A stretch of 64,000 bases of DNA, taken from NCBI GenBank assembly GCA_947487895.1, contig CANKYF010000008.1:62001-126000 (forward strand), given 5' to 3'. Position 1 is the stretch's first letter, and each line of letters begins with the position of its first letter. A model generated the notes under the pieces. It made no database searches, was not told the DNA's origin, and worked only from the letters and a program-made list of their open reading frames with translations. Source of the DNA: an uncultured Flavobacteriaceae bacterium. GTDB taxonomy: Bacteria; Bacteroidota; Bacteroidia; Flavobacteriales; Flavobacteriaceae. Of the stretch, positions 28,575-36,801 are shown in pieces. The translations under genes were made by a program, and so were the position numbers.

Positions 28575-29334
28575 AAAAGAAATACATAATAGTTTTAAAG
28601 CGAGTGATGCTTTTTTTGATGACATAATAAATAATTTTGACACAAAAGGAGAAGACTTTGGTAATCAGGACAGGAATTCATTAAAGTTATTTCAACTAGA
28701 AGGGAAAACTATAAATGTAAAGTCTTTTAAGATTCCAAATATTGTAAATCAAATCGCGTATCGTTTTTTTAGAAAAAGTAAGGCACAACGTTCTTATGAA
28801 TATGCAAATAAGTTAACAGAACTAAATATAGGAACTCCAAGACCTATAGCTTATTACGAATTTAAAACTCTGTCTTTATTTAAAAAAAGCTATTATATAA
28901 GTGAACAGGTAGATGATGATTTAACTTATAGAGAGTTAACAACTAATTTTGATTATCCCGATCATGAAAGTATACTTAGAGCTTTTACTAGATTCACTTT
29001 TAATTTACATGAAAAAGGCATTCATTTTCTAGACCATTCACCAGGTAATACTTTGATAAAGAAGACGCATACTGGTTATGATTTCTTTTTGGTTGATTTA
29101 AATAGAATGGAGTTCAAATCACTTAATTTTGCAACCAGAGTTAAAAATTTCTCCAAATTAACGATTCATAAGTCTATGGTAGAGGTTATGAGTGATGAAT
29201 ATGCAAAATGTACGGGTGAAGATTATAGAAAAATATTCGATTTAATGTGGAAAGAGACTGAAGATTTTCAAGCTAAATTTTATCGTAAAAAACGCTTGAA
29301 AAGAAAATTAAAATTTTGGAAAAAATATGATTAA
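28564..29334 (+). CDS. Kdo/WaaP-type lipopolysaccharide kinase family protein
   Basis: A 256-residue protein of the lipopolysaccharide kinase fold. The start is a GTG inside the end of the GT2 gene; there is no early ATG. The N-lobe has INVKSFKIPN with the ATP-binding lysine and a helix RSYEYANKLTELNIGTPRPIAYYEF; the hinge is YYISEQVDDDL. The catalytic loop is IHFLDHSPGNTLIKK (HRD-like Asp, then Asn), and the metal-binding strand FFLVDLNRMEF has a DLN in place of DFG. The family phosphorylates Kdo or heptose of the LPS inner core. The stop codon shares TTAA with the convergent GT2 gene. Confidence 0.87.
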   Translation: MKRKKEIHNSFKASDAFFDDIINNFDTKGEDFGNQDRNSLKLFQLEGKTINVKSFKIPNIVNQIAYRFFRKSKAQRSYEYANKLTELNIGTPRPIAYYEFKTLSLFKKSYYISEQVDDDLTYRELTTNFDYPDHESILRAFTRFTFNLHEKGIHFLDHSPGNTLIKKTHTGYDFFLVDLNRMEFKSLNFATRVKNFSKLTIHKSMVEVMSDEYAKCTGEDYRKIFDLMWKETEDFQAKFYRKKRLKRKLKFWKKYD

Positions 29335-30086
29335 TGCTTTTTTTGAATCCTATATAACTTTATATACTTTAAAAAAGTCACATTGAAGGTTTGTACACAA
29401 ATAATAAAGCCGTTTAGTCCATCTAAAAAACCTAATCTTAAAAAATAAGCTTTAAAAAAAGCCCAGCTAGGATTAAAAAGTATTTTCCAAAGAGACGATT
29501 TCTTGCCAAAATCAAAATAAGCTTGAGCCGCAATACTTGAAAAGTTTTCAACCTTTTGGTTGTGTTCACTGTAATCTCTGTATATCCAGTGTAATAAATC
29601 GCCTTTAAGTTTACCCGCTTTATATCCTTCTTTAAGCGTGTATCTATCATGAGGGTTGATACCTTTCCATTCTCCACTTCCTTTTTTAAATAACCTTAAT
29701 TTTCTATCTGGATACCAATCAGAATGCTTAATCCATTGTCCACAGTAATTATTTAATCGGTTACAATAATACCCTTCAAAGTTCCAGTGTTGTTTGGCAT
29801 GTAAAATAGACTTTTTGAGTGTATCAGACAATGCTTCATCTCCGTCTAAAGACAAAATATAATCGTATTTAGCATGAGACAGTGCGTAATTTTTTTGTTC
29901 TATATATCCTTCAAATTTGTTTTGAATAAACCTAACATTATAAGCTGCACAAATTTCCGGGGTTTTATCTGTAGAAAAGGAGTCTACAACAACAATTTCA
30001 TCAACAACATCAACTAAAGATTTTAAACATTTATCTAAATGTTCTTCCTCATTAAAAGTAATTATAACTCCAGAAAGTTTAATCAT
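29331..30086 (-). CDS. Glycosyltransferase family 2 protein, WaaE/KdtX-like
   Basis: A 251-residue GT2 enzyme of the WaaE/LPS core biosynthesis group. Motifs are GVIITFNEEEHLDKCLKSL, EIVVVDSFSTDKT, the DxD-like LSLDGDEALS, and WYPDRKLRLFKKG followed by a C-terminal cluster of hydrophobic residues that may dock on the membrane. It is paralogous to the GT2 gene at 32117. It is convergent with the kinase gene, with four shared bases, and followed by GT9 upstream at a 64-base gap. A role in LPS outer-core or O-antigen assembly is inferred. Confidence 0.92.
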   Translation of the reverse strand: MIKLSGVIITFNEEEHLDKCLKSLVDVVDEIVVVDSFSTDKTPEICAAYNVRFIQNKFEGYIEQKNYALSHAKYDYILSLDGDEALSDTLKKSILHAKQHWNFEGYYCNRLNNYCGQWIKHSDWYPDRKLRLFKKGSGEWKGINPHDRYTLKEGYKAGKLKGDLLHWIYRDYSEHNQKVENFSSIAAQAYFDFGKKSSLWKILFNPSWAFFKAYFLRLGFLDGLNGFIICVQTFNVTFLKYIKLYRIQKKH

Positions 30087-30150
30087 GTAGGAAAGTCTAA
30101 TTTTTTAGTAAAAATAACTATTTTCAAATTTACTAATAAGTTTAAGAAAC

Positions 30151-31209
30151 CTAAATAGCACTCAAAAACGCCTCTAATTTATCTTTAATAGTATCTATAG
30201 GATAAGCTTCATAATATTCAAAAGTATGTTCCTTTATATATTTTTCATCGAATTCATTATAAATTTCAGGTTTTAAATCTTTTAAATGAATTGATACATT
30301 TTTTTCATTCTCAAAAATCTGCCAAGTTTCTTTATCTACACTAGGTGAGAATAATGAAAATGTGGGGATTTCTAGAGCTTTCGCCATATTTACTGAACCA
30401 CCTTCGTTACCAATTAATGCATTACATTGAGATAGTAACCCTAAAAAACCTCTAAGAGATGTTGCATAAACATCAAAGTAAATGTGACTTTGAGTTGTTG
30501 TGTTGCATAGTTTAAAAAGCTTTAAAGCGTCTTCTTTTTGATTTGGAACATAGTTAAATAATAGCGAGCCATTAGTTTTTTCTACAATAAAGTCTAAAAG
30601 TTTAGCCATATTCTCAAGTGGATAACTTTTGTACCACTCACTACCTAATACGCTTATCATAAACAATGGTTTTTCATTGTCTATATGGTTGTCAATTAAA
30701 AGTTGTTTGGCTGCGCTTGTTTCTGGATCAGATAAAAATATTTTGGGTTTAAAATCTGTGATCTCATGTTTTACAATTGGTTTTAATAAACGTAACCTGT
30801 TTTCAATAGCCAAACCATAATCACTTTCTACACCATTTTCAAGTCTTTTAATGTTATAATTATAAAAAATACTTGAATACCCTTTATGGTATGAAATTTT
30901 GTATTTAGCCCCAGAAAAAGCCGTGATTAAATTACTGCCTAGCTTACTATAAGCATCAACAATAGTAGTATATTTTTGTTTACGAATTTTATTAATAAAC
31001 TTAAAAAACAATGAATAGTTTTTTCTAGTTGATTTGTCTAAAATGATTATGTTATCAATTGATGGATTTCCTTTTAATACATCGGCACAGTAAGAATAAC
31101 ACATGTAATCAATACAAGCATTTGGATATTCTTTTTTTAAAATGTTAGCTAGCATAGAACTAGTTAAAACATCACCAATGCGTTTTTGTTGTATGATTAA
31201 AATTTTCAT
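30151..31209 (-). CDS. Glycosyltransferase family 9 (heptosyltransferase-like)
   Basis: A 352-residue GT-B enzyme resembling ADP-heptose:LPS heptosyltransferases. Motifs are ILIIQQKRIGDVLTSSMLANIL at the N-terminus, the substrate-binding segment VDAYSKLGSNLITAF, and the C-terminal GNEGGSVNMAKALEIPTFSLFSPSVDKETW (nucleotide-sugar loop, GGSV/DxxxxHxA-type position). The enzyme acts at the cytoplasmic face of the inner membrane in LPS core assembly. The sugar could be a heptose or another unit, because GT9 members vary. Confidence 0.9.
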   Translation of the reverse strand: MKILIIQQKRIGDVLTSSMLANILKKEYPNACIDYMCYSYCADVLKGNPSIDNIIILDKSTRKNYSLFFKFINKIRKQKYTTIVDAYSKLGSNLITAFSGAKYKISYHKGYSSIFYNYNIKRLENGVESDYGLAIENRLRLLKPIVKHEITDFKPKIFLSDPETSAAKQLLIDNHIDNEKPLFMISVLGSEWYKSYPLENMAKLLDFIVEKTNGSLLFNYVPNQKEDALKLFKLCNTTTQSHIYFDVYATSLRGFLGLLSQCNALIGNEGGSVNMAKALEIPTFSLFSPSVDKETWQIFENEKNVSIHLKDLKPEIYNEFDEKYIKEHTFEYYEAYPIDTIKDKLEAFLSAI

Positions 31210-31277
31210 TCAGTAAAATTTATGAATTTAATAAAGTAAGTCTAAAAATGTAAAACAGCTTCTTATTAAAAGAAGAT

Positions 31278-32042
31278 TTATATTTTGTTTATATAATAAA
31301 AAGACGCTTCATTTATTTTATATTTTAATTTATCTAAAATCAAAAAAGGAAGTTTTTTAAGTTTAATACTAAAGCTTTTAATATAGTGTTTAAGGCCTCT
31401 TTTTTTTACAGTCCAAGATTCTTGCCACCAGTGTATACAATATGAGTTTTCAGTAATGTATTTTTCTGCTTCATCGAAGTTTACTTTTGGAGGTAATGGG
31501 AAAAAATAATCTACAGGAAAAAGTTTTACATTATTTATTTCTTGAAGCCCATATTCTTTTAAATTATAACTCAAAAGAACTTTAGAGACTATTGGTGGTC
31601 CTCCCATGGCATTAAATTCCATACGTTGCTTTTTTTCGGTTTCTTTAATGCATTCCAGAATAAAAGGATTGCCTTTGGTAGCTGCAATTACGGCAGAGTT
31701 TAAAGGAGATTTTTGGAAAACATGTTCAGTTTGAAAACCAACAAAAGCATCATTTTGTAAAAGAAGATCAAAACTTTTTAAAACTTCTATATCGGTATCC
31801 AAATAAATACCCCCTTCTTTATATACTGAATACAAACGCATGTAATCTGAAATAAAGGAAAACTTTTTTTGTTTATAAAGCCGTTTTAAAAAAGGTAGTT
31901 TATTAAAAGGAGTAGTAGACTCATCCCATTTTATAATTTCATAATCTGGTAATTGTTGTTTCCAAGAAGCAATACATTTTTTTAATACCTCATTGTATGC
32001 CCCATTACCATACCAGCAATAATGAATTTTTTTTGGAATCAT
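31278..32042 (-). CDS. Capsular-type glycosyltransferase with DXD sugar-binding domain (GT32-like)
   Basis: A 254-residue protein of the Gly_transf_sug / GT32-like family. It has IPKKIHYCWYGNGAYNEVLKKCI at the N-terminus, the DYMRLYSVYKEGGIYLDTDIEVLKSFD segment with the DXD motif (about residues 75-90), GFQTE, and the C-terminal YCIHWWQESWTVK with conserved histidine and tryptophan. These enzymes add galactose or mannose-like sugars to surface glycans. It stands with the GT9 and GT2 genes. Confidence 0.9.
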   Translation of the reverse strand: MIPKKIHYCWYGNGAYNEVLKKCIASWKQQLPDYEIIKWDESTTPFNKLPFLKRLYKQKKFSFISDYMRLYSVYKEGGIYLDTDIEVLKSFDLLLQNDAFVGFQTEHVFQKSPLNSAVIAATKGNPFILECIKETEKKQRMEFNAMGGPPIVSKVLLSYNLKEYGLQEINNVKLFPVDYFFPLPPKVNFDEAEKYITENSYCIHWWQESWTVKKRGLKHYIKSFSIKLKKLPFLILDKLKYKINEASFYYINKI

Positions 32043-32116
32043 ACTTTATTTAATGTTATTTTGATACTTAATATTTTTAGCAATCAAAAGTACTTTAATT
32101 TTGTTAAATAACACTT

Positions 32117-32890
32117 ATGAATATTAGTGGACTAGTAATTACTTATAATGAAGAAAATAATATAGGAAAATGTGTTGAGGCATTATTTAAAGTATGTAAC
32201 GAGGTTATAGTTGTTGATTCACTAAGTCATGATAATACTGTTGAAATAGCTAAAAATAAAGGAGCTAAGGTGATATCTCAGGCTTTTTTAGGTGATGGTC
32301 CTCAGCGTAAGCACGGTTTACAGTTCTGCGAAAATGATTGGATTTTAAATCTTGATGCAGATGAATTTTTAGATAAAGATGCCACTAAATTTATAAGTGA
32401 AAAAAAATATTTAGATGGAGATTATGATGCATTTTCTTTTAGAGTAAAAAACTTTTTGGGAGATGAGTTAATAGATTTTTCTGGATGGTATCCAGACCAT
32501 AAAGTTCGTTTTTTTAATAAGCAAACAGCAAGCCCATCAACCTCTAAAGTGCACCAAAAAATAATAGCTACAAATGAGAAGAAAGTAGCAGTACACATTT
32601 TACATTACGGGTGGAATTCTTTTGAACAGATTGTATCTAAAAAGAATCAATATTCAACATGGCATGCCAATCAACTTTTTAATCAAGGAAAAAGAATTAA
32701 TAGCTTTAAGCCAATTTTAAATGGAACTATAGCCTTTTTAAGATGTTATTTTTTTAAAAGAGGCGTTTTTAACGGGTTAGATGGTATTACTATAGCTTTA
32801 ATTCAAGCTTTTTTTTCTTATATGAAATATGCCAAATTATTAAAACTACAACGTCTAGAAAAAATAAGGTTATCTAAAAAAACTTCATAA
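32117..32890 (+). CDS. Glycosyltransferase family 2 protein, WaaE-like (second copy)
   Basis: A 257-residue GT2 enzyme paralogous to the 251-aa protein at 29331: GLVITYNEENNIGKCVEAL, VIVVDSLSHDNTVEIA, LNLDADEFLD (DxD) and GWYPDHKVRFFNKQ. Its C-terminal segment has hydrophobic stretches and a basic tail. A -7 box TAATTTTG is at 32096-32103, just before the start codon. The last codons are half of a perfect 19-bp inverted repeat. Confidence 0.92.
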   Translation: MNISGLVITYNEENNIGKCVEALFKVCNEVIVVDSLSHDNTVEIAKNKGAKVISQAFLGDGPQRKHGLQFCENDWILNLDADEFLDKDATKFISEKKYLDGDYDAFSFRVKNFLGDELIDFSGWYPDHKVRFFNKQTASPSTSKVHQKIIATNEKKVAVHILHYGWNSFEQIVSKKNQYSTWHANQLFNQGKRINSFKPILNGTIAFLRCYFFKRGVFNGLDGITIALIQAFFSYMKYAKLLKLQRLEKIRLSKKTS

Positions 32891-32935
32891 TCCAATTTTA
32901 ACAAGAGGTTGAATAGTTTTTTTAGATAACCTTTT
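32866..32935. terminator. Perfect 19-bp inverted repeat, probable bidirectional terminator
   Basis: Arms 32866-32884 (AAGGTTATCTAAAAAAACT) and 32915-32933 are exact reverse complements separated by 30 bases; T residues follow the right arm. The left arm lies in the last codons of the GT2 gene. It sits between the convergent GT2 and dapD genes. Confidence 0.7.
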
Positions 32936-32960
32936 CAGAGTATCATAATTTTTATAACTG

Positions 32961-33776
32961 TTAAACAGCTACTTCGTTTTCACGTAGTGCGTCGTTTAAC
33001 GATGTTTTCTTATCTGTACTTTCCTTTCTTTTTCCAATTATTAAAGCACATGGTACATTATAACTTCCAGCTGCAAATTCTTTAGTATAACTTCCAGGAA
33101 TCACTACAGAACGAGCAGGTACTCTTCCTTTCATTTCAACAGGTTCATCTCCAGTTACATCAATAATTTTAGTACTCATAGTTAAAACAACACCAGCACC
33201 TAAAACAGCCTCTTTTTCAACGCGAACACCTTCAACAACAATACACCTAGAACCAACAAAAACATTATCTTCTATAATAACTGGAGCCGCTTGTAATGGT
33301 TCTAAAACACCACCAATACCAACACCACCAGATAAGTGTACATTTTTACCAATTTGAGCACAACTACCAACAGTAGCCCAAGTATCAACCATAGTGCCTT
33401 CATCAACATATGCTCCTAAGTTAACATAACTAGGCATTAATATAGTGCCAGGAGAAATATAAGCACCATGTCTTGCAACAGCGTGAGGTACAACACGAAT
33501 ACCTTTCTCAGCATATCCTTTCTTTAAAGGAATTTTATCATGAAATTCTAAAGGTCCAGCTTCTATAGTTTCCATTTTTTGAATAGGGAAATAAAGAACA
33601 ACACCTTTCTTTACCCATTCGTTAACTTGCCAACCACCTTCAACTGGTTCAGCAACTCTTAATTCACCTTTATCTAATAAATCTATTACAGTTCTAATCG
33701 CAGTTGTAGTTTTTTCTTCTTTTAAAAGATCTCTATTATCCCAAGCTGCTTCAATTATTTGTTGTAATTCAGTCAT
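32961..33776 (-). CDS. dapD: 2,3,4,5-tetrahydropyridine-2,6-dicarboxylate N-succinyltransferase
   Basis: Succinylates tetrahydrodipicolinate in the diaminopimelate/lysine pathway needed for peptidoglycan. The protein has 271 residues, the normal size. The N-terminal helical domain (IIEAAWDNRDLL) is followed by left-handed beta-helix hexapeptide repeats (ILMPSYVNLGAYVDEGTMVDTWATVGSCAQIGKNVHLSGG) and the C-terminal arm PARSVVIPGS. The motif VDTWATVGSCAQIG is diagnostic for DapD. The gene stands alone on the minus strand. Confidence 0.97.
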   Translation of the reverse strand: MTELQQIIEAAWDNRDLLKEEKTTTAIRTVIDLLDKGELRVAEPVEGGWQVNEWVKKGVVLYFPIQKMETIEAGPLEFHDKIPLKKGYAEKGIRVVPHAVARHGAYISPGTILMPSYVNLGAYVDEGTMVDTWATVGSCAQIGKNVHLSGGVGIGGVLEPLQAAPVIIEDNVFVGSRCIVVEGVRVEKEAVLGAGVVLTMSTKIIDVTGDEPVEMKGRVPARSVVIPGSYTKEFAAGSYNVPCALIIGKRKESTDKKTSLNDALRENEVAV

Positions 33777-33793
33777 TTCTATTTATTTTTTGG

Positions 33794-33824
33794 CAAAAGT
33801 ACACGATTTTTTTTCATTTAAAAA
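33794..33824 (-). promoter_or_regulatory. Putative dapD promoter
   Basis: On the minus strand a perfect -7 box TACTTTTG is preceded by TTTT at a 19-base distance (consensus TTTG). The box ends 17 bases before the ATG, giving a short leader. Confidence 0.55.
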
Positions 33825-34192
33825 TTAGCAAAAGCTAAATGAAAAAAAATAATAGTTAAGGCAGTAATTATGGAGAGAAAACAAGGTGTTATACACTTTA
33901 TTTATAATGAAATTTCAATATAACGTAACTTAATAATAATTTCACCTATAAACATTGAAAATAACCTAAAACTAAGCTGTTTTTCATCCAAGGCAAAATA
34001 CATTTTATGGACTGTTATTTTTAGTTTTTCCTACTAATGAAAAAAAACATCGATAAAATACATGTTTGATGTTCTTTAACCGAAAAAAAACAGCGTTTAA
34101 TCAGTTAATCTAGGCTTTTGCACATTTTCTCTAATAAACGAATATTCAATGTTTTACAACCATTTTTTTCCTCTCGAACCTTCCTCTCAATG
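33825..34192. other. Intergenic stretch between dapD and the small secreted protein
   Basis: About 370 AT-rich bases with no credible ORF or RNA gene. Short inverted pairs are present (TTAGC/GCTAA near 33830 and AACATC/GATGTT near 34050), but none has a clear terminator or riboswitch form. Confidence 0.4.
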
Positions 34193-34200
34193 TACCTTTG
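34193..34200 (+). promoter_or_regulatory. -7 box upstream of the small secreted protein gene
   Basis: TACCTTTG matches TAnnTTTG exactly and ends 24 bases before the ATG at 34225. No TTTG is found at the -33 distance, only a T-rich stretch. Confidence 0.45.
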
Positions 34201-34224
34201 AAGTGTAAAAAGAATCCAACGGTG

Positions 34225-34533
34225 ATGAAAAAAAGATTTTACATATTATTAGTTTTAGTTTTAAGCTTCTCTTACATGAATGCTCAAAACACTGCTGAAG
34301 TAAAAAATGAAGATGATAAAGTGGTTACTATCTCTCAAGAAAAAGATACTACTGTTAATACTAACGAGTCTTTAACTACTAACGAAGATAAAGTCTTATT
34401 AATTAGCGAAGAAGAATTAAGAGCATCTATAGCAGGAACTGCTAGCGATATAAGAACTTATTTCAACAAAGAACGAAATGTTGACAACATTAAACTTTTG
34501 TTCCCAAAAATGAATAAAGCAACAAAGGCTTAA
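34225..34533 (+). CDS. Small secreted protein, parent of the decayed tandem copies
   Basis: A 102-residue exported protein of unknown function. The ATG at 34225 (MKKRFYILLVLVLSFSYMNAQ) was chosen because it gives a clean signal peptide; the track start at 34198 is a TTG. The mature part is acidic and rich in threonine, aspartate and asparagine (EVKNEDDKVVTISQEKD, EDKVLLISEEEL), with a C-terminal end FPKMNKATKA. Two internal stretches with KVVTIS and KVLLIS suggest an old internal repeat. About 200 bases of its 3' half are repeated twice more downstream in decayed form. Confidence 0.65.
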   Translation: MKKRFYILLVLVLSFSYMNAQNTAEVKNEDDKVVTISQEKDTTVNTNESLTTNEDKVLLISEEELRASIAGTASDIRTYFNKERNVDNIKLLFPKMNKATKA

Positions 34534-35010
34534 TTCATATCTCTCAACTCTCAACTCTCTCATTAATTAATCCATTATCCCTCACTCAAATAAACTGTAA
34601 CTACTCCTAAAAGGGTGTTATTGTTTAACAAGAAATTAAAAACGTCTATAGCATCAACTGCTAGCGATATAAGAATTTATTTCAACAAAGGAAGACATGT
34701 TGACAACATTAGTTTCCAAAAATGAATAAGGCAACAAAGGCTTAATTCATATCTCTCAACTCTCAATTCTCTCAATTAATTAATCCATTTTCTCTCAAAT
34801 AAACCATAACTACTTCTAAAAAAGGGTGTTATTGTTTACCAAGAAATTAAAAGCGTCTATAGCATGAACTGCTAGCGATATAAGAATTTATTTCAACAAA
34901 GGAAGACATGTTGACAACATTAGTTTCCAAAAATGAATAAGGCAATAAAAGCTTAATTCATATCTCTCAACTCTCAACTCTCTCAATTAATTAATCCATT
35001 TTCTCTCAAA
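34374..35010 (+). repeat. Three tandem 209-225 bp units: gene 3' half and two decayed copies
   Basis: The block starting near AACTACT (34374), through GCTAGCGATATAAGAA (34441) and TAATTCATATCTCTCAAC (34531), recurs at 34599/34660/34743 and 34808/34871/34953. The second and third copies are nearly identical to each other over 150 bases and share changes against the first: AATTTA for AACTTA, GGAAGACATG for GAACGAAATG, and loss of several bases before CCAAAAATGAATAA, which shifts the frame. They therefore do not extend the protein. The units include the CT-rich stretch after the stop codon. A fainter fourth trace may lie near 35020-35060. No gene is present between 34534 and 35180. Confidence 0.85.
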
Positions 35011-35120
35011 AAAATTATTTCTAGAATTAAGACTTATTTTAATAAACTTAAATCTTTCAAATAATATTACAGCTACATGAACCTAAACTCTCAAAGTATA
35101 ATAATTAGGTTAAGCTGAAA

Positions 35121-35150
35121 AAGACTGTCAATTGTGACGGTCTTTTTTTT
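35121..35150 (+). terminator. Rho-independent terminator before ruvX
   Basis: A 10-bp stem AAGACTGTCA/TGACGGTCTT with one G-T pair and a 4-base loop is followed by a T-run. It closes the tandem-repeat region, 30 bases before the ruvX start. Confidence 0.85.
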
Positions 35151-35180
35151 ATATGACTTATTTTTGCGAAAACTTTATGG

Positions 35181-35591
35181 ATGGGAAGATTATTGGCAAT
35201 AGATTATGGAACTAAAAGAACGGGGCTAGCGGTAACAGATGAACTTCAAATTATAGCTTCTGGTCTTACCACTGTTAATACTAAAGAACTAATTAGCTTT
35301 TTAAAAGATTATACTAAAACTGAGGTTGTTGAGTTGTTTTTAATAGGTGAACCTAAGCAAATGGATAATACAGCTTCACAAAGTGAAATACACATTCAAA
35401 AGTTTATAGATCAATTAGTAAAGGAGCTACCTACTATACCAATTAAAAGAGTAGATGAGCGCTTTACTTCAAAAATGGCTTTTCAAACCATGATTGATAG
35501 TGGTTTAAAAAAGAAGCAACGTAAAAATAAAGCTTTAGTAGATGAAATAAGCGCAACTCTTATTCTTCAGAGTTATTTATATTCTAAATAA
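35181..35591 (+). CDS. ruvX: Holliday junction resolvase RuvX (YqgF)
   Basis: A 136-residue RNase H-fold nuclease of the YqgF family, implicated in 16S rRNA 5' end maturation and in junction resolution. Motifs are LLAIDYGTKRTGLAVTD (about residues 4-20, first metal Asp), LFLIGEPKQMDNTAS, the RVDERFTSKMA segment, and the final DEISATLILQSYL. Family length is about 135-150. A -7 box TATTTTTG lies at 35159-35166. The gene is followed by def after 44 bases, an arrangement common in Bacteroidetes. Confidence 0.95.
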   Translation: MGRLLAIDYGTKRTGLAVTDELQIIASGLTTVNTKELISFLKDYTKTEVVELFLIGEPKQMDNTASQSEIHIQKFIDQLVKELPTIPIKRVDERFTSKMAFQTMIDSGLKKKQRKNKALVDEISATLILQSYLYSK

Positions 35592-35603
35592 ATATAGTAT
35601 TTG

Positions 35604-35611
35604 TATTTTTG
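35604..35611 (+). promoter_or_regulatory. -7 box upstream of def
   Basis: TATTTTTG, an exact TAnnTTTG match, ends 24 bases before the def ATG at 35636. No clear -33 box was found, so def may also depend on read-through from ruvX. Confidence 0.4.
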
Positions 35612-35635
35612 CAACTTTAATAGCAAAATTAGCTC

Positions 35636-36226
35636 ATGATATTACCTATTGTAGCCTACGGCGATCCAGTTTTAAAAAAGAAAGCAAAAGAAATTACTAA
35701 AGAGTATCCAAAATTAGATACACTTTTAGAAAACATGTTTGAAACCATGTATGGTGCCTATGGCGTGGGTTTAGCAGCACCTCAAATAGGATTACCAATT
35801 AGACTTTTTTTGGTAGATACAGCACCATTTGCTGAAGATGAAGAGCTAAGTGAAGAAGAAAAAAATGAGCTTAAAGATTTTAAAAAAGTATTTATAAATG
35901 CTACTATTTTAGTAGAAGAAGGTGATGAATGGGTATTTACAGAAGGGTGTTTAAGCATACCAGATGTTAGGGAAGATGTATTTAGAAAACCTGAAATTAC
36001 CATAGAATATTTTGATGAAAACTTTAATAAGCATACCGAGACTTTTAACGGACTTATTGCAAGGGTTATTCAACATGAATATGACCATATAGAAGGTGTT
36101 TTATTTACAGATAAGTTATCTAGTTTTAAAAAACGTTTAATAAAAGGAAAGCTAAGTAATATATCAAAAGGAAAAATAAATATAGACTACAGAATGCGTT
36201 TCCCAGATCAAAAAAAGAAACGATAA
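35636..36226 (+). CDS. def: Peptide deformylase
   Basis: Removes the N-formyl group from new proteins, with an active-site iron or zinc. The 196-residue protein has all three motifs: GVGLAAPQIG (about residues 43-52), EGCLSIP with the metal-binding cysteine, and QHEYDHIEG with the two metal histidines and catalytic glutamate. An acidic insertion DEELSEEEKNELKDF between motifs 1 and 2 is typical of flavobacterial homologues. It is followed by the DUF5606 gene after 53 bases. Confidence 0.97.
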   Translation: MILPIVAYGDPVLKKKAKEITKEYPKLDTLLENMFETMYGAYGVGLAAPQIGLPIRLFLVDTAPFAEDEELSEEEKNELKDFKKVFINATILVEEGDEWVFTEGCLSIPDVREDVFRKPEITIEYFDENFNKHTETFNGLIARVIQHEYDHIEGVLFTDKLSSFKKRLIKGKLSNISKGKINIDYRMRFPDQKKKR

Positions 36227-36279
36227 TATTTGCAATATATCAATAAAGAAAAGATATTTACGTCTTTCAAAAAAATACT

Positions 36280-36705
36280 ATGAGTTTAGAAAAAGTACTT
36301 TCAATATCAGGAAAACCAGGGTTGTTTAAACTAATAACGCAAACACGTGGAGGTTTTGTGGCAGAGTCATTAATAGATAAAAAACGTTTGTCTATAGGGA
36401 TTCAAAATAACGTTAGTGTTTTAAGTGAGATAGCCATTTATACATTGACAGAAGAAGTACCTTTAAAAGAGGTTTTTAAAAAGATAAAAGAAAAAGAAAA
36501 TGGAGCGCAAACCTCTGTGAGACCTAAAGAAAGTAAAGATAAACTAGAAGAATATTTCTTTGGGGTACTACCAGATTATGATGAAGATAGAGTATATGCT
36601 AGCGATATAAAAAAGGTGTTGCAATGGTATAACTTACTACAAAAACATGATATGCTAGATTTATTAGAAGAACAAGAGAAAGAACACTTAAACGAAGAAG
36701 AATAA
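36280..36705 (+). CDS. DUF5606 domain-containing protein
   Basis: A 141-residue cytoplasmic protein conserved in Bacteroidetes and of unknown function. The N-terminal 70 residues form a small beta domain beginning SLEKVLSISGKPGLFKLITQTRGGFVAESL, and the C-terminal half is a charged helical region ending in an acidic tail. Conserved linkage to def and ruvX suggests a housekeeping role linked to translation. A strong terminator follows. Confidence 0.9.
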   Translation: MSLEKVLSISGKPGLFKLITQTRGGFVAESLIDKKRLSIGIQNNVSVLSEIAIYTLTEEVPLKEVFKKIKEKENGAQTSVRPKESKDKLEEYFFGVLPDYDEDRVYASDIKKVLQWYNLLQKHDMLDLLEEQEKEHLNEEE

Positions 36706-36734
36706 AAAAAACCTCCAAATTTGGAGGTTTTTTT
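36704..36734. terminator. Strong bidirectional terminator
   Basis: A palindromic stem ACCTCCAAA/TTTGGAGGT flanked by an A-run and a T-run, starting 2 bases before the stop of the DUF5606 gene. Confidence 0.88.
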
Positions 36735-36801
36735 ATGAATTGCTGTAAGGTTTATTGGGATTTAACGACACAAAAGTTGCTAACAAATAAAACTAAATCC
36801 A

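Noticed and set aside
34374-35010. Possible CRISPR array at 34.4-35.0 kb
   Set aside because: The units are over 200 bp, include coding sequence and have no short repeat/spacer pattern.
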